A stretch of 64,000 nucleotides of DNA from NCBI GenBank assembly GCA_963725615.1, contig CAVRZO010000001.1, positions 62,001-126,000 on the forward strand, in the 5' to 3' direction. The position numbers and the translations under genes were made by a program. This document shows positions 31,727 to 39,994 of this stretch, piece after piece. How positions within the stretch are numbered: position 1 is the first letter of the stretch; each line of letters begins with the position of its first letter. This stretch comes from JAIQFF01 sp963725615. GTDB taxonomy: Bacteria; Acidobacteriota; Terriglobia; Terriglobales; Acidobacteriaceae. Under the pieces are notes generated by a model that saw only the letters and a program-made list of their open reading frames with translations, was not told the DNA's origin and did no database searches.

Positions 31727-33937
31727 ATGCGGTTCTTCGGAATCTTCGTCTCTGTTTTAGTCCTGCTGGCAGCAGCGTCGGCTGCCGATCTCAAAATCAA
31801 GGTTGTCGATCCCCAGTCTGCGGCGCTCGCCGGAGCACAGGTTGAATTGTTCCGCGGCGAGTCTTCAACTCCAGCCGCCATCCAGACTACTTCAGCCGAC
31901 GGGCTGGCGGTATTTCGCGGAGTGAACGCTGCATCCTACCGCGCTCGCATCCTGGCTGCAGGATTCGCGGAGCGGACCATAGATATTTCTTCCCCTACGT
32001 CGGAAGTAGTCACGGCAAGCCTCCGACTGGCTCCAGCTACCGAAACAGTAAACGTAAGCGCCACGCGCACCCTGGTTCCCAGCAGCGCGGCGGGAGCGGA
32101 CGTCGAAGTCCTGAGTGCCGGACAACTGGAAGTCATGCGGCCGGTTGCGGCCGATGATGCTCTGCATTTTCTTTCCGGCGCGGTGGTGAGCACTGCCGGG
32201 CAACGCGGCGGACTGTCATCTCTGTTTGTGCGCGGCGGCGAGTCCACCTACAACAAAGTCATTGTGGACGGTGTTCCCGTCAATGATCCCGGCGGAATAT
32301 TCGACTTCGGCGTACTGCCCCTGGCGGGAGCGGACCGTTTGGAATTTGTGCGCGGCTCGCAGAGCACTCTCTACGGCTCCGATGCCATGACCAGCGTCGT
32401 ACAAGTGTTCACTCGCAGCGGAAGCACGCCCGTCCCTGAACTGCGTTTCGGCGCGGACGGGGGAAACCTGGGAACGGCGAATGGATATGCATCCCTGGCC
32501 GGCGCCCATGGCCGCTTCGATTACAACCTGTTCGGAGACCAGTTCAACACCATGGGCCAGGGCCCGAACGACGACTATTCAAACTCCCTGGAGGGTGGCA
32601 ACGTCGGCGTGAAGTTGACCGACTGGGCGGCGCTCCGTCTGCGTGCCCGGCACTCCAACAGCGTCACTGGCGTGCAGAGCTACTGGAACTTCAACGGAGA
32701 TCCAATCCTGCCTCCCGACCGTGACCAGCGTGCGCGCCAGAACAATCTCCTGGCCAGCGCGGAGTTGACTATTGCGGGGCCCTCGCGCTGGCAACACCGC
32801 TTCACCGGCTTCGAGTACGCCCTGCATCGCACCAACATTCAGCCCGTCAATCAGCCTGGACGTGTAGACCCTTTCGGCAATCAAATCGATACTCCATTCC
32901 ATTCCATCACCAACATCAACCGCGCCGGTTTCGACTATCAGGGCGACTATACGGAACGAAGCTGGGCCCAGACGACGATCGGATATGAATTCGAAGATGA
33001 AAACGGCACCACGGGCAGCCTGCCCGATTCGCTCAGTCATGGAGTGCGACTCAACCATGCCGTGTACGGACAGCAGCTTCTGACCCTGGGACGTCTCTCG
33101 GTGGTGGCCGGGGCCCGTTTTGTGCACAACGAGAGTTTCGGAAGTAAAACCGTACCGCGAATTGCGTTGGGGTTCACCGCCCTGCGCGGGGGAAATTTCT
33201 TTTCCGGCACCCACTTCCGCTTCAGCTACGCCACCGGCATTAAGGAGCCCAGTTTCGCGCAGTCCTTCGGGAATGGCGGCGGCTTTCCCGTGATCCCCAA
33301 CCCCGATCTCAAGCCGGAAGAGGTGCGCTCATTTGAAGGCGGTTTCGAGCAGAAGTTTTCCCGGAACTACTCGCTCACCGCCACTTACTTCAACGGATTG
33401 TTTCGCGACAAGATTGATTTCAATTTCCTGACGGGTGCGGCCTGCCCTCCACCCAGCGCTTTCTGCGGACAGTACGTCAACGTCAACGAAGCGATCGCGC
33501 ATGGCGCTGAGCTGGAGTTTCACGGCCGACCGACGGCGAAACTGTCGCTCGACGGCTCCTACACTTACACTTCGACTCAGATCCTCGAGCAGCCCTTCGC
33601 CTTCGATCCGTTGCTGGAGCCCGGCGAGCCCTTGCTCCGGCGTCCCAAGCATTCGGGAAGTTTGTTGCTGACCTACCCGAGCACCCGGTGGGGAGCAAAT
33701 CTGGGCGGAAGTTTTATCGGCCGACGCACTGATTCCGATTTCCTGGGCTACGGCATCAACCACGCCGCCGGCTACGCTCGCGTAGATCTCGGCGGATGGT
33801 ACGCGATAACGCCGCGGATCACGGCCTACGTGAATCTGGAAAATGCCTTCGACAAGGCTTATCAGGAGGTGGTCGGCTATCCCGCTCTGGGAGCAAATGT
33901 CCGGGCAGGCATGCGCTTCCGAATCGGGGGAGATTAG
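31727..33937 (+). CDS. TonB-dependent receptor, probable cobalamin uptake (BtuB-like)
   Basis: 736 residues from the ATG at 31727, which has AAAGGAGG upstream. Signal peptide 1-20 (VLVLLAAASAAD). A carboxypeptidase-regulatory-like beta domain follows (about 22-105, LKIKVVDPQSAALAGAQVEL). The plug domain (about 115-230) includes LFVRGGESTYNKVIVDGVPV, and the barrel occupies the rest and ends in an aromatic-poor FRIGGD. The riboswitch in its leader and the plug sequence support B12 or cobinamide as ligand; a ligand cannot be proven from sequence. No btuCDF genes are adjacent. Confidence 0.9.
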   Translation: MRFFGIFVSVLVLLAAASAADLKIKVVDPQSAALAGAQVELFRGESSTPAAIQTTSADGLAVFRGVNAASYRARILAAGFAERTIDISSPTSEVVTASLRLAPATETVNVSATRTLVPSSAAGADVEVLSAGQLEVMRPVAADDALHFLSGAVVSTAGQRGGLSSLFVRGGESTYNKVIVDGVPVNDPGGIFDFGVLPLAGADRLEFVRGSQSTLYGSDAMTSVVQVFTRSGSTPVPELRFGADGGNLGTANGYASLAGAHGRFDYNLFGDQFNTMGQGPNDDYSNSLEGGNVGVKLTDWAALRLRARHSNSVTGVQSYWNFNGDPILPPDRDQRARQNNLLASAELTIAGPSRWQHRFTGFEYALHRTNIQPVNQPGRVDPFGNQIDTPFHSITNINRAGFDYQGDYTERSWAQTTIGYEFEDENGTTGSLPDSLSHGVRLNHAVYGQQLLTLGRLSVVAGARFVHNESFGSKTVPRIALGFTALRGGNFFSGTHFRFSYATGIKEPSFAQSFGNGGGFPVIPNPDLKPEEVRSFEGGFEQKFSRNYSLTATYFNGLFRDKIDFNFLTGAACPPPSAFCGQYVNVNEAIAHGAELEFHGRPTAKLSLDGSYTYTSTQILEQPFAFDPLLEPGEPLLRRPKHSGSLLLTYPSTRWGANLGGSFIGRRTDSDFLGYGINHAAGYARVDLGGWYAITPRITAYVNLENAFDKAYQEVVGYPALGANVRAGMRFRIGGD

Positions 33938-33941
33938 GTTG

Positions 33942-34068
33942 GTGTGTGGTCGCGGGCGACTCGCCCGCGGCTTTTTAAGTTAAAAGCAACCGATGGATGT
34001 CCGAGTCAGATTGCTGAGTTCTTCTTAGCTGGAGGCTGTAACGCGGGCGAGTCGCCCGCGGCCACACG
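33942..34068. repeat. Inverted-repeat doublet, family C
   Basis: GTGTGGTCGCGGGCGACTCG... at the left and GCGGGCGAGTCGCCCGCGGC... at the right, separated by about 70 nt. It sits between the receptor gene and the convergent aldolase gene. Confidence 0.75.
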
Positions 34069-34102
34069 AGCCACGACCACATCGGGCCTTTGACCACAAG
34101 AG

Positions 34103-34843
34103 TCAGCGATGACGGACGCGACGCGGCCTGGGCGCTGCCTGCGGCTGAGCATCGACTTCGGCGGAGAAGGGAACAGCCAGGGGTAGCGGAGCGGCCGATC
34201 GCGACCCTTGATATTTGCTCCGCGCCGCCATCAATTTTCCCAGCTCCTCGCTGCCCAGAGGCTGCTGCCGTCCTAGCAGATGCGTAACCAGTGCGATCTG
34301 AGCGAAGTGCTCAACCGTTTCCATCTTCATATACGCATGATGCAGGTCGGCGCCATAGGCCACCACGCCGTGGTTCGACATGAGAATGGCGTCGTATTGC
34401 GGAACCAGGGGTTCGAGAGCGGCGGTAAGTTCAGGCGTGCCCGGAGTGCCGTACTTGGCGAGCGGGATCGAGCCCAGTCCGATCACCACTTCGCACACCA
34501 GCGGCTGGTTCAGCGCCATGCCGGCCGCGGCGAACCCGGTGGCGGTGGGGGGATGCGCATGCACCACGCCTTGCACGTCCGGCCGCAGCCTGTAAATCAG
34601 GAGATGCATCGCGATTTCGCTCGAAACATCGCGACGCCCTTCCACGCGACGGCCCGCCATGTCCACGATGACCATGTCCGAAGGCTTCATCATGCCCTTG
34701 CACATAGAGGTCGGAGTAGCCAGAATGCGGTGCTCGTCGAGGCGCACCGAAAGATTGCCATCCATGGCGGCCACATAACCCCGTTCGTGCAGGGCCCTGC
34801 CAAAGAGGACAATTTCGCGCCGATATTGACGTTCACTAGACAT
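34103..34843 (-). CDS. Class II aldolase/adducin-family protein
   Basis: 246 residues. The family fold is fuculose-phosphate aldolase. The zinc ligands are H94 and H96 in GVVHAHPPTATGF and a third histidine in LMSNHGVVAYG; the catalytic glutamate is probably in SSEIAMHLLIY. The N-terminus GYVAAMDGNLSVRL contains the conserved GNLS phosphate-binding loop. It may cleave a sugar phosphate or decarboxylate; the substrate is not evident. The C-terminal 35 residues are proline/arginine-rich and unlike the family. Confidence 0.88.
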   Translation of the reverse strand: MSSERQYRREIVLFGRALHERGYVAAMDGNLSVRLDEHRILATPTSMCKGMMKPSDMVIVDMAGRRVEGRRDVSSEIAMHLLIYRLRPDVQGVVHAHPPTATGFAAAGMALNQPLVCEVVIGLGSIPLAKYGTPGTPELTAALEPLVPQYDAILMSNHGVVAYGADLHHAYMKMETVEHFAQIALVTHLLGRQQPLGSEELGKLMAARSKYQGSRSAAPLPLAVPFSAEVDAQPQAAPRPRRVRHR

Positions 34844-35017
34844 CGTTGGGAAAGGTAAAACCGACAGCCCCGGCTGTTTCCGCGTATGTTAACCCAAGCG
34901 ATTGGTGGTTACAACTTCGTTTACACACTTCGTTTACACACTACTACACCCTGGTCTCGAGTGACCCCAAGTCGCCGTCCGGTGCGTCCGGGGAAGAAAT
35001 CCTATAATCAACGCAGC

Positions 35018-36106
35018 GTGCTGGTTTCCGATTTCAATTATTCACTTCCCGAAGAACTCATTGCTCAGGTGCCCCTGCCTGACCGGGCCGCTTCCCGCAT
35101 GCTGCATCTGAATCGCAGATCACCGGAGTTGTGTGACTCCTGGTTCCGCGGTTTTCCTGATCTGTTGAGAGCCGACGACCTGGTGGTGTTTAACAATACC
35201 CGAGTCTTTGCGGCCCGGCTCTATGGCAGAAGGAGTGGCGTGAAGGCGCAGCCACTCAGCCCAGGGAATCCCGCGTCGCGCGATTTTCTGCGCGGCCAGA
35301 TCGAAGTTCTCTTGACCCGCCAGCTATCTCGCGACCCCCATGAATGGGAGTGCCTGGTGCGCCCCGGAAGAAAGATCGGAGTAGGAGAGCGCTTATTCTT
35401 CGGAGAGCAGGACCAACTGCAGGCGGAAGTTCTGGCCCGAGGCAACTTCGGAGAGCGCCGCATCCGGTTCGCTCCCGTGCAGGATTTCTTTGCCGAAGTC
35501 GAGCGCATCGGCCATGTGCCTCTGCCGCCTTACATTGATCGGCCCGATGCTCTGGCTGACCGCGAGCGCTACCAGACCATCTATGCCCGGGAAAAAGGCT
35601 CGGTGGCCGCGCCCACCGCAGGCTTCCACTTCACGCCCGAGATTCTGGCCCGCATGAAAGGGCGCGGGATTGAAACAGCAGAGGTCACGCTGCACGTGGG
35701 ACTGGGGACATTCCAACCAGTGCGCGAGGACCGGGTGGAAGATCACAGGCTGCATCGCGAGTCTTACTCGATCTCGGCGGAAGCGGCGTCCGCGATCAAC
35801 CGCGCCCTGGACAGCGGGCGGCGAGTGGTGGCGGTCGGGACCACCACAGTCAGGACTCTGGAATTTTCCGCCGCGGAATCGGGCCGGGTGACGGCCGGCA
35901 GCGGCGAGGCTGACATTTTTATCTATCCGGGCTTTGAATTCCGGGTGGTGGGCGCGCTGCTCACTAACTTTCATCTGCCGCAATCCACTTTGCTCATGCT
36001 GGTGTGCGCCTTCGCCGGCCAACAGCGAGTGCTCGACGCCTATCGTCATGCCGTCGCTGAGCGCTACAGATTTTATTCTTATGGCGATTGCATGTTCGTG
36101 GAGTAA
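35018..36106 (+). CDS. queA: S-adenosylmethionine:tRNA ribosyltransferase-isomerase
   Basis: 362 residues from the GTG at 35018, chosen because LVSDFNYSLPEELIAQVPL is the usual N-terminus; the longer frame upstream is not conserved. The enzyme adds the epoxycyclopentanediol precursor of queuosine to tRNA. Motifs include VVFNNTRVFAARL, ECLVRPGRKIGVG, VAAPTAGFHFTPEIL and the C-terminal NFHLPQSTLLMLVCAFAG. A stretch near residues 70-90 (from SGVKAQPLSPG to FLRGQ) is longer than usual. A TATAAT hexamer ends nine nt before the GTG, predicting a 3-nt leader. Confidence 0.96.
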   Translation: MLVSDFNYSLPEELIAQVPLPDRAASRMLHLNRRSPELCDSWFRGFPDLLRADDLVVFNNTRVFAARLYGRRSGVKAQPLSPGNPASRDFLRGQIEVLLTRQLSRDPHEWECLVRPGRKIGVGERLFFGEQDQLQAEVLARGNFGERRIRFAPVQDFFAEVERIGHVPLPPYIDRPDALADRERYQTIYAREKGSVAAPTAGFHFTPEILARMKGRGIETAEVTLHVGLGTFQPVREDRVEDHRLHRESYSISAEAASAINRALDSGRRVVAVGTTTVRTLEFSAAESGRVTAGSGEADIFIYPGFEFRVVGALLTNFHLPQSTLLMLVCAFAGQQRVLDAYRHAVAERYRFYSYGDCMFVE

Positions 36107-36156
36107 ATGCTGGCAACCTGTCTCAGGAATATACTGAGCTTGTAGGGGGTGAAAAT

Positions 36157-36750
36157 ATGGGAACACGAGCCCTATCCAAGCCGGTTTCGATCCAAGACTT
36201 TGTCGCCGAGCTGAGGAGATTTCCCGAACCCGCCTTCACCCGGATTGACGAGATCATCCGCTTTCTCCAGAGCACACCGGTTTCATCCGACACATTGACA
36301 CCCTACCTGACCTGGGACCGCCAGCACTACACGCGCAATCTGATTGACAAGACGCCGCTCTACGAACTGGTCGCCATCTGCTGGGAAGTCGGTCAGGCGA
36401 GTTCGATCCACAACCACCGCGAGCAGAATTGCTGGATGGCAGTTCCGATCGGAAGATTGCGGGTGGAAAATTACCGTACCATTTCGCAGGACCTGGCCTC
36501 CGGCACCTGCGAACTCGAGACTGCCGACACCGTGGAAATGAATCCACGTCAGCCCTGCGCCGTGGACCCTCTGGAGCCCGTCCACCGGGTCTACAATCCC
36601 CGTGAGTTCAACCAGCGCGCGGTAAGCCTGCACGTCTATTCCCGCCCCTTCGACACTTGCGTGGTGTACTCGCAGGAGCAGCGCACCTGCGGTGTGATCA
36701 AACTGCATTACCAAACCGAGTACGGTAAGCCGGTGAAGAGTAGCAATTAG
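36157..36750 (+). CDS. Cysteine dioxygenase-like protein
   Basis: 197 residues from the ATG at 36157 with a GTAGGGGGTG ribosome region. It belongs to the cupin cysteine dioxygenase family: the iron ligands are H85 and H87 (SIHNHREQNCW) and H143 (PVHRVYNP). C92 is at the position of the crosslinking cysteine of mammalian cysteine dioxygenase. The expected reaction is oxidation of L-cysteine (or a related thiol) to a sulfinic acid. It is a separate transcription unit between queA and polA. Substrate preference is not resolved from sequence. Confidence 0.9.
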   Translation: MGTRALSKPVSIQDFVAELRRFPEPAFTRIDEIIRFLQSTPVSSDTLTPYLTWDRQHYTRNLIDKTPLYELVAICWEVGQASSIHNHREQNCWMAVPIGRLRVENYRTISQDLASGTCELETADTVEMNPRQPCAVDPLEPVHRVYNPREFNQRAVSLHVYSRPFDTCVVYSQEQRTCGVIKLHYQTEYGKPVKSSN

Positions 36751-36807
36751 CTCAACTGAGAACCGAGAACTCCCAACTAACAACTGTTGTCCTGCTAAAC
36801 TTAGCCG

Positions 36808-37671
36808 TTGCCTCCCCGAAGAAAATCCTCGAATGCAGAGCTCGAAAGCGCTCCAACGCAGGAGCTGGCTGCTCACATTTCCAAGCCGCAGCTCAGAGCG
36901 AGCAATGGCCGCCGCATCTTTCTCATGGATGCGATGTCTTTCATCTTTCGCGCCTATCACGCCATGGCGCGAACTCGCGGCATGACCACCAAGACCGGTT
37001 TACCCACGGCGGCAACTTATGTGTTCGTCAATATGCTGCGCAAATTGCGCGAGGATTTCTCACCCGAATATCTCGCCGCAGTGTTTGACGTGGCCGCCCC
37101 CACCTTCCGCGACCAGGAAGCGGAAGCCATCACCAAGGTGCGCAAGTTCGACCTGAAGACTCAGACGTTTCAGGAAATCGAGTATCGGGGCTACAAGGCC
37201 AATCGCAGCGAAATGCCTTCGGAGCTGGTGCAACAGGTACCCTACATCCGGCGGGCGCTCGAGGCTTACCGTATTCCCATCCTCGAGCTGGCGGGTTATG
37301 AAGCCGATGACGTGATTGGCACCCTGGCCCGCAAAGCGGCCGCGCAATCGTATCTGGTGTATGTGGTTTCGAGCGACAAGGACATGCTGCAACTGGTCAA
37401 CGACCGAGTACTGGTGCTGAATCCGCCCAAAGACAATCTAATTTGCGACGCCAAGAAGAGTAGAGGAGATTCTCGGTGTTCCTCCCGAGAGGGTCGTGGA
37501 TGTAATGGCCCTGCGCGGAGACTCGGTCGACAACATTCCCGGCGCTCCGGGAATCGGCGACAAGGGCTCAGTCGAAATCATCAAGCGTTTCGGAACTGTG
37601 GAGCAGGCTCTCGATCGGGCCGCCGAGGTGGAGAAGAAGTCTTATCGCGAGTCGCTAGAGAACAATCGTGA
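36808..37671 (+). CDS. polA: DNA polymerase I, N-terminal 5'-3' exonuclease part (before frameshift)
   Basis: The open frame starts with TTG at 36808. The upstream codon is a stop, and a TAAACT hexamer ends seven nt before the TTG, so transcription would start exactly there. FLMDAMSFIFRAYHAMARTRG and YEADDVIGTLARKAA are the 5'-3' exonuclease (FEN-like) domain. Real homology ends near 37458; from there to 37671 the translation is out of frame. One surplus base, probably the A at 37459, moves the true reading into the next frame, which continues as the feature at 37496-39616. An assembly error or a real mutation are both possible. Confidence 0.85.
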   Translation: MPPRRKSSNAELESAPTQELAAHISKPQLRASNGRRIFLMDAMSFIFRAYHAMARTRGMTTKTGLPTAATYVFVNMLRKLREDFSPEYLAAVFDVAAPTFRDQEAEAITKVRKFDLKTQTFQEIEYRGYKANRSEMPSELVQQVPYIRRALEAYRIPILELAGYEADDVIGTLARKAAAQSYLVYVVSSDKDMLQLVNDRVLVLNPPKDNLICDAKKSRGDSRCSSREGRGCNGPARRLGRQHSRRSGNRRQGLSRNHQAFRNCGAGSRSGRRGGEEVLSRVAREQS

Positions 37672-39616
37672 CATCGTCTTATTCAGCAAACGCATGGCAA
37701 CTATTGATTGTGACGTCCCCATCGACCTGAATCTGGATGCCATGCGCGCCGGGGCGCCGGATGTCGAGAGCCTGCGCGATCTGTTCACGGAGCTCGAGTT
37801 CACTTCCCTGTTGAAGGAACTTCTTCCCGTGGTGGAGGTAACCGAAGCGCACTACAGCGAGGCCAAATCCGAGGCTGATGTGGAGGCGGTGCTGAAGAAA
37901 GTTTCAGCAGGAAACGCGCTCGCGATAGCCATCGAGGCCGAGTCCCCCGCGCTCGCCGATGAGGAGGAAGATGAAGCAGACGAGCCGCAAGGGAGCATGT
38001 TGCCCCTCACCGCCCCGCCTGCCGAAGCTGTGCCAGCCAGGAATGTTGCTATCTCGGCAGCGGCCGGGACGGCGTTAACGGTTTCGATGCAGGAAGGAGC
38101 GGGCTCGCGGTTACGCTCCGCGCTGGAAGACGAAGGCGTGCCCAAAACGATCCACGATTACAAGGCTGCGATTCATGCGCTCGGTTCACAAGGCATCACC
38201 CTGCGCGGCGTGCGGCATGATCCCATGCTGTATTCCTATCTGCTCGATCCCACGTATTCCTCGCACCGGCTGCCCGAGGTAGCGCTGCGCCGGTTCAACC
38301 TCAAGCTGGGTGGCACGCTCGCGGAATCGGCCGACGTTACGGGACGTTTTGCCACTGCTCTGCGCCGTGACATAGAAAGCGCTGGGCTGCTGAAGCTGTA
38401 TGAAGAAATTGATTTGCCCCTGGTGCAGGTACTGGCCCGCGTGGAGCAGGCCGGAGTCAAGATCGACCGCAAGGTCCTGGAAGAGATGTCGTCACGACTC
38501 GAACGCGAAGTCGAAGCCAAGGCCCGTGAAATCTACGCGCACTCCGGATCTCAGTTCAACATCAATTCTCCGAAGCAGCTGGGGGATGTGCTCTTCAACC
38601 AGATGAACTTGCCCAAGCCAGTGAAGTATGGCAAAGGTAAAACTATTTCGACCGCGGTCGATGTCCTCGAACAATTGGCCCTGACCCACGACATCGCGCG
38701 ACTGGTGCTTGAGTACCGCCAGCTGTCAAAGCTCAAATCAACCTATGTTGATGCCCTACCCGCGTTGCTGAGTCCATCCACTGGCCGCCTGCACACCACG
38801 TTTGGACAAACGGGTACGGCTACAGGAAGGCTGTCGTCGACCAACCCAAATCTGCAGAACATTCCCATCCGCACCGAACTGGGCCGCGAGATTCGCGCCG
38901 CGTTCACGGTGGAACCGGGCCACGTGCTGCTGGCCGCGGACTATTCTCAGATCGAACTCCGCCTGCTGGCCCACTTCTCGAAAGACCCGCTGTTGGTTGA
39001 AGCCTACCGGCGCGGCGACGACATCCACACTCTGACCGCTTCGCAGGTTTTCGGCGTGCCACCTCTGATGGTCACTGCCGATCACCGCCGTCAGGCCAAG
39101 GTCGTGAACTTCGGGATCGTCTACGGGCTCTCAGCGTTCGGATTATCACAAACTCTCGGCATCGAACCTCGGGAGGCCAAGCAGTTCATCGAAGCTTATT
39201 TTGAAAAATACAAAGGCGTGCGCGCCTTTATCGACAAGACTCTGGAAGAAGCCCGCCGCGAACAGAAAGTCACGACACTGTTCGGACGGGTGCGCCCCAT
39301 CCCCGACATCAACAGCAAGAACATCAACCAGCGCGGCTTCGCCGAACGTACCGCGGTGAATACGCCGTTGCAGGGAACAGCCGCGGACCTGATCAAGATT
39401 GCGATGATCCGGATCGATAATGCTCTGCGTGAGCGCGGCCTGAAGTCGCGCATGACGCTGCAGGTTCACGACGAACTGGTGTTCGAAGTCCCTGAGAACG
39501 AAGTCGAGATCATGCGCAGCCTGGTGCGTGAACAGATGGAGAATGTTCATCCGCCACTGACGGTGCCGTTGCTGGTAGAGGTTGGAGTAGGACAAAATTG
39601 GAGAGATTTGGAGTAA
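37496..39616 (+). CDS. polA: DNA polymerase I, main part (after frameshift)
   Basis: 706 residues as an isolated frame; the homology begins earlier, at about 37460 (VEEILGVPPERVVDVMALRG), inside the helix-hairpin-helix region DNIPGAPGIGDKGSVEIIK. The central 3'-5' exonuclease-like domain is degenerate (IAIEAES in place of the D-x-E motif). The polymerase domain is intact: motif A in AADYSQIELRLLAHFS, motif B in RRQAKVVNFGIVYG and motif C in LQVHDELVFEV. The joined protein would be about 935 residues, a normal length. Alone, this frame would lack the 5' nuclease. Confidence 0.93.
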   Translation: MDVMALRGDSVDNIPGAPGIGDKGSVEIIKRFGTVEQALDRAAEVEKKSYRESLENNRDIVLFSKRMATIDCDVPIDLNLDAMRAGAPDVESLRDLFTELEFTSLLKELLPVVEVTEAHYSEAKSEADVEAVLKKVSAGNALAIAIEAESPALADEEEDEADEPQGSMLPLTAPPAEAVPARNVAISAAAGTALTVSMQEGAGSRLRSALEDEGVPKTIHDYKAAIHALGSQGITLRGVRHDPMLYSYLLDPTYSSHRLPEVALRRFNLKLGGTLAESADVTGRFATALRRDIESAGLLKLYEEIDLPLVQVLARVEQAGVKIDRKVLEEMSSRLEREVEAKAREIYAHSGSQFNINSPKQLGDVLFNQMNLPKPVKYGKGKTISTAVDVLEQLALTHDIARLVLEYRQLSKLKSTYVDALPALLSPSTGRLHTTFGQTGTATGRLSSTNPNLQNIPIRTELGREIRAAFTVEPGHVLLAADYSQIELRLLAHFSKDPLLVEAYRRGDDIHTLTASQVFGVPPLMVTADHRRQAKVVNFGIVYGLSAFGLSQTLGIEPREAKQFIEAYFEKYKGVRAFIDKTLEEARREQKVTTLFGRVRPIPDINSKNINQRGFAERTAVNTPLQGTAADLIKIAMIRIDNALRERGLKSRMTLQVHDELVFEVPENEVEIMRSLVREQMENVHPPLTVPLLVEVGVGQNWRDLE

Positions 39617-39638
39617 GGCTTGGAGCCCGGCACGGCCC

Positions 39639-39982
39639 GTGTGGGGACGGGTCTTCGACCCGTCCAGTTCGAGCGCAGCTCGAGTAACCTTTTCTAGCGG
39701 CTTTCCGATTCAACAATAATGGCGTCATCCTGAACGGCCGGAGGCCGTGAAGGATCTGGCGTGCAGCGGTACGGTACCCGACCCACGTCCATATCCGCTT
39801 CGCGCAAGATGCTTCGCAAGCTCAGCATGACGCCTGAGTTGGGAGACGAGTTTGTCAATAGGGTAGAAGGTGGTGATAACAAACTCCAATACTCGCGGAA
39901 ATCTCTGAGTAATTCTCGGGACCACCTCAAAACCAGCCGAGCCGGCGCTCGGCCCGGACGGGTCGAAGACCCGTCCCCACAC
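39639..39982. repeat. Nested inverted repeats (family A outside, family D inside)
   Basis: The gap from polA to glmM has no supported gene. Outer arms of 27 nt (39639-39665 and 39956-39982, core GGGTCTTCGACCC) are exact reverse complements. Inside them is a second inverted pair, GGCGTCATCCTGA (39721-39733) and TCAGCATGACGCC (39822-39834), with one mismatch. Confidence 0.8.
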
Positions 39983-39994
39983 AGGCGGAAGTGG

